Source of the DNA: an uncultured Opitutaceae bacterium
Lineage (GTDB): Bacteria > Verrucomicrobiota > Verrucomicrobiia > Opitutales > Opitutaceae
Direction of reading: 5' to 3'
Assembly (NCBI GenBank): GCA_903916755.1
Contig: CAIWXW010000096.1
Location: 1-59,636, forward strand
Length of the DNA stretch: 59,636 nt
Shown: one piece after another, positions 48,928 through 59,636 of the stretch
How the letters are laid out: every line of letters starts with the position of its first letter
How positions within the stretch are numbered: the stretch's first letter is position 1
Notes under the pieces: model-generated
The model's input: the letters and a program-made list of their open reading frames with translations, nothing else
Told to the model about the DNA's origin: nothing
Databases searched by the model: none
Made by a program: the position numbers and the translations under genes

Positions 48928-49950
48928 ATGGCGAAGCGATCCCGGACTTCCTGGCGACACCTCCTTCCGTGGCTCGTGGTCGGGGTCGCCGCCGGCTGCG
49001 CGAAGCCGGCCGCGACTCCGGATGCGGACGGCCACACGCGGGTGCGCGTCTCGCTGCAGACCGACTGGTTCGCCCAGCCGGAGCACGGCGGGTTCTACGA
49101 GGCGCTGGTCAAGGGCTACTACCGCGACGCCGGGCTTGACGTGGAGATTCGGCAGGGGGCGCCCGCGACCATCCCGGGCCAGCTGGTGGCCACCGGCCAG
49201 GCTGATTTCGCGATCGGAAGCAGCAACGATGTCGTCGTCGGCGCCGGTCGCGGCATCCCGCTCGTCATGGTCGGGGCCTTCATGGAGCGGGATCCGCAGG
49301 CGCTGATGTACCACGCCGAAAGCGGCATCCGCAGCTTCAAGGATCTGGACGGGCGGAAGATCATGGCCGTCCCCGGCACGCCCTTCATCGACGTGATCGA
49401 GAAGATCTACGGCATCCGAATGTCGGTCATCCCGACCGACTTCGGGATGGGGCGTTTTCTCGGCGACAAGAATTTCGTCCAGCAGTGCTTCGTGACCAAC
49501 GAGCCGTACTACGTGCGGATGCATGGCGCCGATGCGCGGGTGCTGCTCGTTTCGGACAGCGGCTTTTCCCCCTATCGCGTCTTCTTCACCCGCCGCAGCT
49601 TCATCGCCGAGCATCCCGACATCGTCCGGGCCTTCACCGCCGCGTCCATCCGGGGCTGGCGCGACTACGTTGGCGGGGACCAGGCGGCCGCCAACGCGCT
49701 CATCGCCTCGCTCAACCCCAAGATGGATCCCACCTTCATGAACTTCAGCGTTCAGGCCATGCGGGACTACCACCTGATCGGCGGCGATCCGGCCGCCGGC
49801 GATGCGCCGGGCCGGCTTGACCGCGAACGCCTGGGCACGCTCATCAAGCAGCTGACGGCGATCGGGCTGCTGGAGCATCCGCTTGCGGTCGACGATGTCC
49901 TGGACGACCGGTTTATTCCCGCCGAACCCGCGCCCGCGCCCCGTCCCTAG
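48928..49950 (+). CDS. ABC transporter substrate-binding lipoprotein, NMT1/THI5-like
   Basis: 340 residues. The signal ends in a lipobox (V-G-V-A-A-G-C), so the mature protein is a lipoprotein. The core matches the SsuA/ThiY (NMT1/THI5) family: T-D-W-F-A-Q-P-E-H-G-G-F-Y-E-A, Y-R-D-A-G-L-D-V-E-I, G-Q-A-D-F-A-I-G-S-S-N-D and P-T-D-F-G-M-G-R-F. ThiY binds formyl-aminopyrimidine for thiamin salvage, others bind sulfonates. A purine-rich GGGGGGAAG Shine-Dalgarno lies just before the ATG. No permease or ATPase is beside it; a TonB receptor follows 72 bases later. No TPP riboswitch is visible upstream. Confidence 0.88.
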   Translation: MAKRSRTSWRHLLPWLVVGVAAGCAKPAATPDADGHTRVRVSLQTDWFAQPEHGGFYEALVKGYYRDAGLDVEIRQGAPATIPGQLVATGQADFAIGSSNDVVVGAGRGIPLVMVGAFMERDPQALMYHAESGIRSFKDLDGRKIMAVPGTPFIDVIEKIYGIRMSVIPTDFGMGRFLGDKNFVQQCFVTNEPYYVRMHGADARVLLVSDSGFSPYRVFFTRRSFIAEHPDIVRAFTAASIRGWRDYVGGDQAAANALIASLNPKMDPTFMNFSVQAMRDYHLIGGDPAAGDAPGRLDRERLGTLIKQLTAIGLLEHPLAVDDVLDDRFIPAEPAPAPRP

Positions 49951-50022
49951 CCCGGGCAATGTATTCAAAAATGCCCGCCATGGCATGCTTGATGCTCCCC
50001 GCCTCCTTTAGACCTAATACCA

Positions 50023-52659
50023 ATGAAATACGACACCTCCCTCCTCGGCCGACTGGCCGGGATCATAGCCTTCGGCGCCTGCCTCAGCGTCCCGGCCGTG
50101 GCCCAAAGCACCACGACCACGACCACCACCACCACCACTACGACCGCGACCACGACTGACGCCACCGGTCCGGTCACGACGATGGCGAAGTACACGGTCA
50201 GTGACGTGCCGGTCAACGAGCAGGTGCTTCCCACCGTTCGCCCGATCGGCGACGTCATGGGCGACGCCACCAGCATCATGGACACGCCGCGTTCCGTGAC
50301 CTCGATCAACGAGGCCTGGATGAAGGACCGGATGGTCAAGAACGCGATGGACTTTGGCCAGTTCTCGGCCGGCGTCTATTCCGCGGCCCAATACGGCATT
50401 CCCGCCGTGCCGTTCATCCGCGGCGACCTGGCCCAGATGTACGTCAACGGCCAGATCATCCCCTTCACCCGCAACAGCACACCGCCCAGCTTCAACGGCG
50501 TCCAGGCGATCGACATCGTCAAGGGACCGGGCTCGGCGGTCTATGGTCCGCAGGGCGAGGGCGCCGGCGGCTACGTCGACTTCGTGATGAAGCAGCCGTA
50601 CTTCGACCGCTTCCACGCCGACACCGACCTCACCCTCGGCTACTGGACCAGCGGCCATTCCTATTCCAATCCTGAAGCCACGATCGATTTTGGCGGCCCC
50701 CTGAGCGACAAGCTGGCCTACCGGGTCAGCTATCTCAGCCGCTACGGCGACGGCTACTACATCAATGACAAGGACCAGACGCAGGACGGTTACGTCGCTC
50801 TGACCTACCTGGCCACCAAGCAGCTCAAGCTGGAGTGGTGGGCGCAGGAGTTCTCTGACCGGACCAACGAAATCTCCGGCGTGAACCGCGTGACGCAGGC
50901 CTTCATCGATCACGGCCTCTACGTCGCCGGCCCGGCCAGCCCGGTCACCAGCGGCCCCAACGCCTTCTTCGGATTCGACATCACCGCCCCGGTCTCCCCC
51001 AAGGGCCCCTTTACCGGCTTCGGCTCGTTCACCGACGGCTCGTTCGCCACGGTCAACCCCGCCACCGCCCACACGGTCCACCTCCCGGACTATCTCGAGC
51101 TGATCGGGCCCGGGGACACCGCGCGGTCGAAGCTCTTCCAGACCCAGCTGAAGGCGACCGACGATATCTCCGACACCTCGTCGCTGGTCAACCACACCTA
51201 CTTCGCGCTCGGTCAGTCCAACAAGCGCGAGACCTACGGCTATGACGAGTACGTGCCGCGCCAGGAGTCCTTCCAGGACCGCCTTGAGCTCCACGAGCTG
51301 CTCGAGACGGGCGCGGTTTCGAACAGCATCATCACCGGCCTGGATTACCGCTACCAGGAGCTGATCTCCTACCAGGACTTCACCACCGAGCCCTTCAGCT
51401 TCTACGACCTGACCCAGCCGCTCTCAAAGATCCAGTACCCGGGCTATGCCCTGGAGGGGAACACCTTCGGTGGCGGCGTCCAGGTCGCCGGTGCGCCCTC
51501 TTACAGCGCCAACGCCAGCAGCCCCTCGACGGGCAGCAGCAGCGGCAACCAGTACTCGCATATCTACGACACGGCCGCGTTCATCCAGGACACGATCAAG
51601 GTCGGCCCGAAGTTCTCGCTGGTCCCCGGCTATCGCATCGACCGGATGGATGCCGACACGGCCAGCCCGGCGGTGGTGCAGACCGCGGTCGAGAGCGACT
51701 TCACGGTCTTCCCGCTGACGACCCCGATCTTCATCCCGAAGGGCGCCTCCAGCCCGATCAACGTGACTGACTTCGCCGGCACCCACCCGAGCTACGTGGG
51801 CTACCACGTCAAGGACACGAAGTACGACCAGTCGTACTTCCTCAGCCTGGTCTATCACCCGATCGAATCGACCACGCTGTACGTGACCTACGACCACGTC
51901 GACTCGATCCTGGGCTCGGCCAACTTCGGCGGCCTGAATGTCAGCGGCGAAAGCGGCAACTTCAAGACCTCGCTCGACAACGCGCTGACGACCACCAGCA
52001 CGCTATACGAGGCCGGCTTCAAGCAGAGCCTGGCGAACAACACGTTCTACTTCAGCGCGGCGCTCTTCCAGCAGATCAAGCTGGGCGCCGAGCTGACCGG
52101 CGCGACGTTCCCGATCAAGGACAACGGCTTCGAGGTGGAGTCGGTCTACCAGCCGAGCAAGAGCTGGACCTTCAACGCCAACTTCACCTTCCAGGATGCG
52201 ACGGCCTTCGGGGACAGCTTCTACCAGCAGACGGGGAACTACCTGGATAACTTCGCGACCACGACGATCGTTGATGGCCAGCACGGCACGGGCGTCGGCG
52301 GCCCGAACTTCACCTCGTACCATCCCCCGACCGGCCGCGTCCGCGCTCCCGGCATCCCGCAGGTGCAGGCGAACGCCTTTGTGGTGTACCATTCGCCGAC
52401 CGGCGTCAGCGTGGGCGTGGGCCCCCAGATCATCGGCCGCCAGTACGCCAACTCGCAGGACACCCTCCACATCCCCGGCGAGATGGAGCTCGATGGCTAT
52501 GTCGCCTACGCGGTGAAGAGCTGGGAAGTGCGCGTCAACGTGACCAACCTCACGAACGCGCGCCTCCTGGATCCGATCGACGTCAGCTTCGCGGGCAACG
52601 ACACGATCTTCGTGCGGAAGCCGATCTCGGCCTCCGTCACGTTCCGCTATCACTTCTGA
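50023..52659 (+). CDS. TonB-dependent outer-membrane receptor
   Basis: 878 residues. Signal peptide (to about 28, ending P-A-V-A-Q), then a Thr-rich stretch (about 29-46), an N-terminal plug (about 60-210, with P-F-I-R-G-D-L-A-Q-M-Y-V-N-G and I-V-K-G-P-G-S-A-V-Y-G-P-Q-G-E-G-A-G-G-Y) and a 22-strand barrel ending in the terminal aromatic F-R-Y-H-F typical of BamA-dependent proteins. Its ligand is unknown. It follows a binding lipoprotein gene and may share its transcript. The long Thr run is unusual. A strong terminator follows. Confidence 0.93.
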   Translation: MKYDTSLLGRLAGIIAFGACLSVPAVAQSTTTTTTTTTTTTATTTDATGPVTTMAKYTVSDVPVNEQVLPTVRPIGDVMGDATSIMDTPRSVTSINEAWMKDRMVKNAMDFGQFSAGVYSAAQYGIPAVPFIRGDLAQMYVNGQIIPFTRNSTPPSFNGVQAIDIVKGPGSAVYGPQGEGAGGYVDFVMKQPYFDRFHADTDLTLGYWTSGHSYSNPEATIDFGGPLSDKLAYRVSYLSRYGDGYYINDKDQTQDGYVALTYLATKQLKLEWWAQEFSDRTNEISGVNRVTQAFIDHGLYVAGPASPVTSGPNAFFGFDITAPVSPKGPFTGFGSFTDGSFATVNPATAHTVHLPDYLELIGPGDTARSKLFQTQLKATDDISDTSSLVNHTYFALGQSNKRETYGYDEYVPRQESFQDRLELHELLETGAVSNSIITGLDYRYQELISYQDFTTEPFSFYDLTQPLSKIQYPGYALEGNTFGGGVQVAGAPSYSANASSPSTGSSSGNQYSHIYDTAAFIQDTIKVGPKFSLVPGYRIDRMDADTASPAVVQTAVESDFTVFPLTTPIFIPKGASSPINVTDFAGTHPSYVGYHVKDTKYDQSYFLSLVYHPIESTTLYVTYDHVDSILGSANFGGLNVSGESGNFKTSLDNALTTTSTLYEAGFKQSLANNTFYFSAALFQQIKLGAELTGATFPIKDNGFEVESVYQPSKSWTFNANFTFQDATAFGDSFYQQTGNYLDNFATTTIVDGQHGTGVGGPNFTSYHPPTGRVRAPGIPQVQANAFVVYHSPTGVSVGVGPQIIGRQYANSQDTLHIPGEMELDGYVAYAVKSWEVRVNVTNLTNARLLDPIDVSFAGNDTIFVRKPISASVTFRYHF

Positions 52660-52683
52660 TCCCGGCCGCCGGACCGGGCGCAA

Positions 52684-52713
52684 GGGGCGGGGCCGGTGGC
52701 CCCGCCCCTTTTT
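52684..52713 (+). terminator. Intrinsic terminator of the TonB receptor gene
   Basis: Eleven-bp perfect stem GGGGCGGGGCC / GGCCCCGCCCC with a 3-base loop, followed by T5. It begins 24 bases after the receptor stop and ends 9 bases before the convergent cytochrome gene. Confidence 0.9.
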
Positions 52714-52722
52714 CGCGCCCGC

Positions 52723-53586
52723 TCAGGGCGCCTCGGCCGTGATGAAGGCGATCAGCTCGTCCAGCTGCGCGTCGGTGTAGTGCGGATGCGCCTCCATCTT
52801 GGCCGTGGCGACGAGGGCCTGCGGGTGTCGCACGTAGGCGCGGAAAAACTCCGGGTTGGCCGCCGCCAGCGCCGCGAGGGTGGGGAACGCCTGGCCGCTC
52901 TTGGTCCCCCCGAAGGTCGCGCCCGGCCCGGCATGGCAGCTGGCGCAGGAGTTGATCCAGATCTCGCGGCCGGCGGCGGCCCGGGCGGAGAGGTTCCGCC
53001 AGCGGCCGGTGTAGGCGTCGTGGAAGGCCTCCGCTGACCGGCCCACGATCAGGGCCACGACGCCCCAGGGCTTCTTGTGGTTCACGTCGAGGTAGGCCGC
53101 CACCGCCGGGACCACGCCGGGCGAGACGGTGATCGCGTAGGGGCCCGGGTTGAACTTCAGGCCGGCCGGCGGCCAGCGGTCCGGCCCCTGGCCGTTGATC
53201 TCGAGGACCAGGAAGGGGCGGTACCGGGCGATGAAGTCCAGCCGGTAGACGGAGGCGTAGCCGTCGTCGCAGACGGCCAGCAGCAGGTCGGCCTCCGGCG
53301 GGTGGGGCAGTGCATGCCACAGTTCGGCCAGGAAGACCACGGTCACGTCCTGCTCGCCGGGCAGGAATTCATCCTGCAGCCGCAGGTGGCGGGTCGGCAG
53401 GCCCCGCAGTTCGGCCCAGGGGACAAAGCGGGTCTCGCCCGCGGGCACCCCGGCCAGGAGCCCCGAGACGGCCAGGTCGGTGGGTGAGCCGCGCTCGCGC
53501 CGGAGGTCCAGCGCCCGCGCCGCCCGCGCCCCGGCGAGGAGGAAAGCCGCCGCCAGCAGGGCGTTTTTTGCGCGCACGATGCCCAT
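52723..53586 (-). CDS. Exported cytochrome c-like protein with an uncharacterised N-terminal domain
   Basis: 287 residues. A signal peptide is followed by about 190 residues (F-V-P-W-A-E-L-R-G-L-P, L-L-L-A-V-C-D-D-G-Y-A-S-V-Y, F-L-V-L-E-I-N-G-Q, N-H-K-K-P-W-G-V-V) that I do not recognise with certainty. The C-terminal 90 residues hold one class I heme site (N-S-C-A-S-C-H-A-G) and a distal Met candidate in A-K-M-E-A-H-P-H-Y. So a periplasmic electron carrier joined to another domain. The ATG of M-G-I-V-R is used; another is eight codons upstream. Divergent from a small membrane protein. Confidence 0.85.
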   Translation of the reverse strand: MGIVRAKNALLAAAFLLAGARAARALDLRRERGSPTDLAVSGLLAGVPAGETRFVPWAELRGLPTRHLRLQDEFLPGEQDVTVVFLAELWHALPHPPEADLLLAVCDDGYASVYRLDFIARYRPFLVLEINGQGPDRWPPAGLKFNPGPYAITVSPGVVPAVAAYLDVNHKKPWGVVALIVGRSAEAFHDAYTGRWRNLSARAAAGREIWINSCASCHAGPGATFGGTKSGQAFPTLAALAAANPEFFRAYVRHPQALVATAKMEAHPHYTDAQLDELIAFITAEAP

Positions 53587-53615
53587 TGAGTTTCGGTCGG
53601 GTTTCAGCATGAACG

Positions 53616-53864
53616 ATGCCGATAGCCGTGTCCAACCTCCTCACGTATCTGCCGCCCTCCGTGGCCCATGCGCTGGCCGGGTATCCCCCCTGGCTGGTGA
53701 TCGCCTCGCTGGCCGTGGTCGCCTTGCTTGCGCTGTGGGTACTGGGTAAGGTCCTCAAATGGACCCTTTACCTGGTGCTCATACTCCTCTTGGTCGGGGC
53801 GGCCGGCTTCGCAATCTGGATGCTGCTGAACGCCTTCCATCTGGTCCCCTCCGCAGGTTCCTGA
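53616..53864 (+). CDS. Small two-helix membrane protein of unknown function
   Basis: 82 residues with two or three hydrophobic helices (about 27-45 and 48-72) separated by a short K-V-L-K-W loop. No known family was recognised. It lies 29 bases from the start of the divergent cytochrome gene and 45 bases before pyrG. The downstream gap contains a weak inverted repeat ACGCG/CGCGT but no T-run. Confidence 0.6.
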   Translation: MPIAVSNLLTYLPPSVAHALAGYPPWLVIASLAVVALLALWVLGKVLKWTLYLVLILLLVGAAGFAIWMLLNAFHLVPSAGS

Positions 53865-53900
53865 CGCGTTTTCCTTGCGCGTAGGAGCCCCGTCTTTTAA

Positions 53901-55571
<1,671 letters not shown>

Positions 55572-55584
55572 GCCCGACCACGCC

Positions 55585-56388
55585 ATGGCCTTGCTGTTCG
55601 ACCCCCGGAAGCTGCTGCTGATCGCCGGGCCCTGCTCGCTCGAAAACGAGGCGGTCTGCCGCGCGGTCGCCGAGACCCTGCGGGCCCTCGGCCGCGAGCA
55701 TCCCGAGCTCCGGATCGTCTTCAAGGGCTCCTTCGACAAGGCCAACCGCACCTCCCTCAAGGGCGAACGGGGCACGGGGCTCGGGGCCGGGCTCGCCCTC
55801 CTGGCCCTGATCCGGAAGGAGTACGGATTCCCCGTGCTGACCGACATCCACGAGACCGGACAGGTCAAGGCCGTGGCCGCGGTCTGCGACGTCCTCCAGA
55901 TCCCCGCCTTCCTCTGCCGGCAGACGGACCTGCTCCTGGCCGCCGCCGCCACCGGCCGGGTCGTGAACGTGAAGAAGGGCCAGTTTCTCTCGCCCCAGGA
56001 AATGGCCAACGTCACCTCCAAGCTGACCGAGGGACGCGCGGCCGAGATCTGGCAGACGGAGCGCGGCACCACCTTCGGCTACCAGAACCTGGTCGTGGAC
56101 ATGCGCTCGTTCGCGATCATGCGGCGGAACGGCTTTCCCGTCATCTTCGACGCGACCCACGCGGTGCAGCTGCCGGGCGCCGGCAACGGCGTCAGCAGCG
56201 GCCAGCGCGAGTTCGTGCCGCCGCTCGCGCGCGCGGCGCTGGCGGCGGGGGCCGAGGGCCTCTTCATCGAGACCCACCCGGATCCGGACCGGGCCATCAG
56301 CGATGGCCCGAACATGGTGCCCCTGGCCGCGTTCCCCGCGCTGATCGCCGACTGCCTCGCCGTCTGGCGGGCGGTCAGGCCTTCGTGA
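55585..56388 (+). CDS. kdsA: 3-deoxy-8-phosphooctulonate synthase (metal-dependent type)
   Basis: Condenses arabinose 5-phosphate and phosphoenolpyruvate to KDO-8-phosphate for lipopolysaccharide. 267 residues of the DAHP-synthase-like TIM barrel. Motifs: I-A-G-P-C-S-L-E at 13-20 (the Cys, C17, marks the metal-dependent class; metal-free enzymes have Asn), [35 protein letters not shown]. Probably cotranscribed with pyrG. It overlaps accA tail-to-tail by 14 bases. Confidence 0.97.
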   Translation: MALLFDPRKLLLIAGPCSLENEAVCRAVAETLRALGREHPELRIVFKGSFDKANRTSLKGERGTGLGAGLALLALIRKEYGFPVLTDIHETGQVKAVAAVCDVLQIPAFLCRQTDLLLAAAATGRVVNVKKGQFLSPQEMANVTSKLTEGRAAEIWQTERGTTFGYQNLVVDMRSFAIMRRNGFPVIFDATHAVQLPGAGNGVSSGQREFVPPLARAALAAGAEGLFIETHPDPDRAISDGPNMVPLAAFPALIADCLAVWRAVRPS

Positions 56389-57355
56389 CGCCCGCTTCCT
56401 CGTACACGCCGATGTGGCGGTAGCGCTCGTAGCGGCTGTTCAGCAGCTGCTCGACCGGCAGGCCGCAGAGGTCGTTGAAATGCTTGTGCAGGGCGTACCC
56501 GAGCGCCTGGGCGGCCTGGGCCGGGTCGTTGTGCGCGCCGCCGAGCGGCTCGGCGATGACCTCGTCGACGACGCCCAGCTTTTCCAGGTCGCCGGCGCTC
56601 AGCTTGAGCGCCTCCGCGGCCTTCGGCGCGGCCGCGTTGCTCTTCCAGAGAATGGCCGCGCAGCCCTCGGGGGAGATGACCGAGTAATAGCTGTGCTCGA
56701 AGATCAGGACGCGATCGGTGACGCCGATGCCGAGGGCCCCGCCGGAGCCGCCCTCGCCGACCACAATGGCGATCGAGGGCACGGCCAGCACCGACATCTC
56801 GCGCAGGTTGACGGCAATCGCCTCGGAGACGTGGCGCTCCTCGGAACCGACGCCGGGGAAGGCCCCGGGCGTGTCGATGAAGGTCAGCAGCGGCAGGCCG
56901 AACTTCTCGGCGAGCTTCATCAGGCGGAGCGCCTTGCGGTAGCCCTCGGGCTGCGGCATGCCGAAATTCCGGGAAATCTTCTCCTTGGTGTCGCGGCCCT
57001 TCTGCTGGGCGATGATCATGACCGCGCGCCCGGCGAAGAAGGCGGTGCCGCCGACCAGGGCGTGATCGTCGTTGAACTGGCGGTCGCCGTGCAGCTCCTG
57101 GAAGTCGGTGCAGAGCGCGGAGACGTAGTCGAGGGCGTAGGGCCGCTTGGGATGGCGGGCGATCTGCACCTTCTGCCAGGCGGTGAGCCCGGAGTAGATG
57201 TCGCGCTGCATCGCCTCGATCTTCTTCTCGATCAGGAGGATCTCATGGGCCAGGTCGACGTTGGTCTCGATCGACTGCTGGCGCAGCTCGTCGAGCTGCC
57301 GGGCCAGCTCCCGCAGGGGCTGCTCGAATTCGAGGACGTAGGCCTGCGAACTCAC
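56375..57355 (-). CDS. accA: Acetyl-CoA carboxylase carboxyltransferase subunit alpha
   Basis: Transfers the carboxyl group from biotin to acetyl-CoA, first step of fatty acid synthesis. 326 residues, normal length. The N-terminal helical part has [11 protein letters not shown]; the core has [26 protein letters not shown], and the oxyanion-type [12 protein letters not shown]. Its start overlaps the stop of a TPR membrane protein by 4 bases. Confidence 0.98.
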   Translation of the reverse strand: MSSQAYVLEFEQPLRELARQLDELRQQSIETNVDLAHEILLIEKKIEAMQRDIYSGLTAWQKVQIARHPKRPYALDYVSALCTDFQELHGDRQFNDDHALVGGTAFFAGRAVMIIAQQKGRDTKEKISRNFGMPQPEGYRKALRLMKLAEKFGLPLLTFIDTPGAFPGVGSEERHVSEAIAVNLREMSVLAVPSIAIVVGEGGSGGALGIGVTDRVLIFEHSYYSVISPEGCAAILWKSNAAAPKAAEALKLSAGDLEKLGVVDEVIAEPLGGAHNDPAQAAQALGYALHKHFNDLCGLPVEQLLNSRYERYRHIGVYEEAGVTKA

Positions 57356-58065
57356 TTGCCGGACGGGAAGGCAATCGCGCCCGAAGGGGCGGGGGCGGCC
57401 GCGGCGGGGCTGCCGGCCGTCGTCGGCACCGTGGCCTGCAGGCCGAAGGCGCGCTGGGTCCAGGGGCTGCTCGGCTCGACCTGCATCAGCTGGGTCGCGA
57501 TCTGCTGGACCTCGGCGGCCCGGCCAGCCTCCGCCGCCAGGCTCGCGAGGTGGAAGTAGGCTTCCGCGCGGATATTGGAAAACTGCTTGGAGTCGTCGGC
57601 GAGCTGGTGGAGCGTCGCCACGCCCTCGGCGGCCTGGCCGGCCTGGATCTTGCTGATCGCCCCGCCCAGCTGGGCGCGGGCCGCCAGGACGCCGGTCTTG
57701 AGCATCGAGGCGGCGCGGTCATAGGCCGAGATCGCGTCGGCGTTCTGGCCGGACTGGTAGGCGGCGTCGGCCACCCGCAGTTCCGCGACGCCGGCCAGCG
57801 CGTGGTCGGGATGGGCCTCGACAAAGGCGCGCAGCTTGTCGGGCGTGGTCGCCTCGGCATAGTCGCGCTCCACGCCGATCTCCTTCTGCTCGCTGAAATA
57901 TTTTACGCCGTTCCAGCCGATGATGCCCACGAGGACCACGATGCAGGCGACGACGATGGCCTCGCGGTATTTCTCCCAGAAGCCCAGCAGGGCCTCGTCG
58001 GGATTGGCGCCCACGGGCGTCTCACTGGCGGAAGGGGTATCGGAGGGGAGGGCGGGCGAAGACAT
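57352..58065 (-). CDS. TPR membrane protein, YfgM-like
   Basis: 237 residues: a short polar N-terminus, one membrane helix (about 36-53), then helical TPR-like repeats (L-A-G-V-A-E-L-R-V-A-D-A-A-Y, A-R-A-Q-L-G-G-A-I-S-K-I-Q, A-E-A-Y-F-H-L-A-S-L-A-A-E) and a Pro/Ala tail. This resembles YfgM, the SecYEG-associated periplasmic TPR protein, and other small TPR proteins anchored in the inner membrane. The ATG before S-S-P-A-L-P is used; upstream in-frame extension looks non-coding. Coupled to accA; 70 bases after carB. Confidence 0.78.
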   Translation of the reverse strand: MSSPALPSDTPSASETPVGANPDEALLGFWEKYREAIVVACIVVLVGIIGWNGVKYFSEQKEIGVERDYAEATTPDKLRAFVEAHPDHALAGVAELRVADAAYQSGQNADAISAYDRAASMLKTGVLAARAQLGGAISKIQAGQAAEGVATLHQLADDSKQFSNIRAEAYFHLASLAAEAGRAAEVQQIATQLMQVEPSSPWTQRAFGLQATVPTTAGSPAAAAPAPSGAIAFPSGK

Positions 58066-58135
58066 GGGTTTTGCGAAGCGGAAAGTTAACCGGGGCGGGG
58101 GCCCCGTGTAAAGATCAGTCAAAAACTCGCAACCC

Positions 58136-59635
<1,500 letters not shown>

Positions 59636-59636
59636 G

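Overview
The window is about 59.6 kb of GC-rich bacterial chromosome. It is densely packed, with no gene-free stretch above 300 bases. I see no rRNA, tRNA, CRISPR array, prophage or intact insertion sequence. An outer membrane is implied by KDO-8-phosphate synthase, a TonB-dependent receptor and an AsmA-like protein. The Chlamydia-like class Ic ribonucleotide reductase, the GldA/GldF/GldG/DUF4340 block, DUF2934 proteins and very GC-rich base use suggest Verrucomicrobiota, perhaps Opitutaceae. That placement is an inference; no marker gene settles it.

Layout. 1-5.6 kb: ribonucleotide reductase, with a beta subunit cut by the window edge and an alpha subunit interrupted by an intein directly after its catalytic cysteine. 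5.6-9.9 kb: gluconokinase, a RelE/Phd toxin-antitoxin pair, an acetyltransferase, two DUF2934 paralogues and exported proteins. 9.9-15.3 kb: an overlapping thioredoxin-esterase-TPR membrane protein operon, an oxidoreductase and an Nramp-related transporter. 15.3-18.9 kb, minus strand: two tiny membrane proteins and a translationally coupled three-gene operon of unknown function. 19-21.8 kb: peptide deformylase, oxidoreductase, cobalamin adenosyltransferase and a DUF6580-like membrane protein. 21.9-29.2 kb: a TSUP exporter, a membrane protein and methyltransferase pair, a sulfatase relative without catalytic residues, and a hybrid histidine kinase split by an in-frame amber codon.

29.4-38.4 kb, minus strand: an ABC ATPase-permease-GldG-DUF4340-AsmA operon followed upstream by birA. 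38.8 kb: a 159-bp palindromic MITE-like element whose CTAG flanks supply the stop codons of both neighbours. 39-49 kb: proA, a PfkB kinase, a purine nucleoside permease, two creatininase-family proteins (one without metal ligands), a DUF2165 membrane protein, a cytosine deaminase-like amidohydrolase, an FAD oxidoreductase, RidA and an NMT1/THI5-like binding lipoprotein. This looks like an accessory region for nucleobases or other N-heterocycles. 50-59.6 kb: a TonB receptor, a cytochrome c-like protein, then housekeeping genes pyrG, kdsA, accA, a TPR membrane protein and the 3' half of carB.

The observations most worth following are the class Ic-type reductase with leucine at the radical position, the active-site intein, the coupled three-gene membrane operon, the paired creatininases with their neighbours, the MITE-like palindrome, and the naturally broken kinase and sulfatase.
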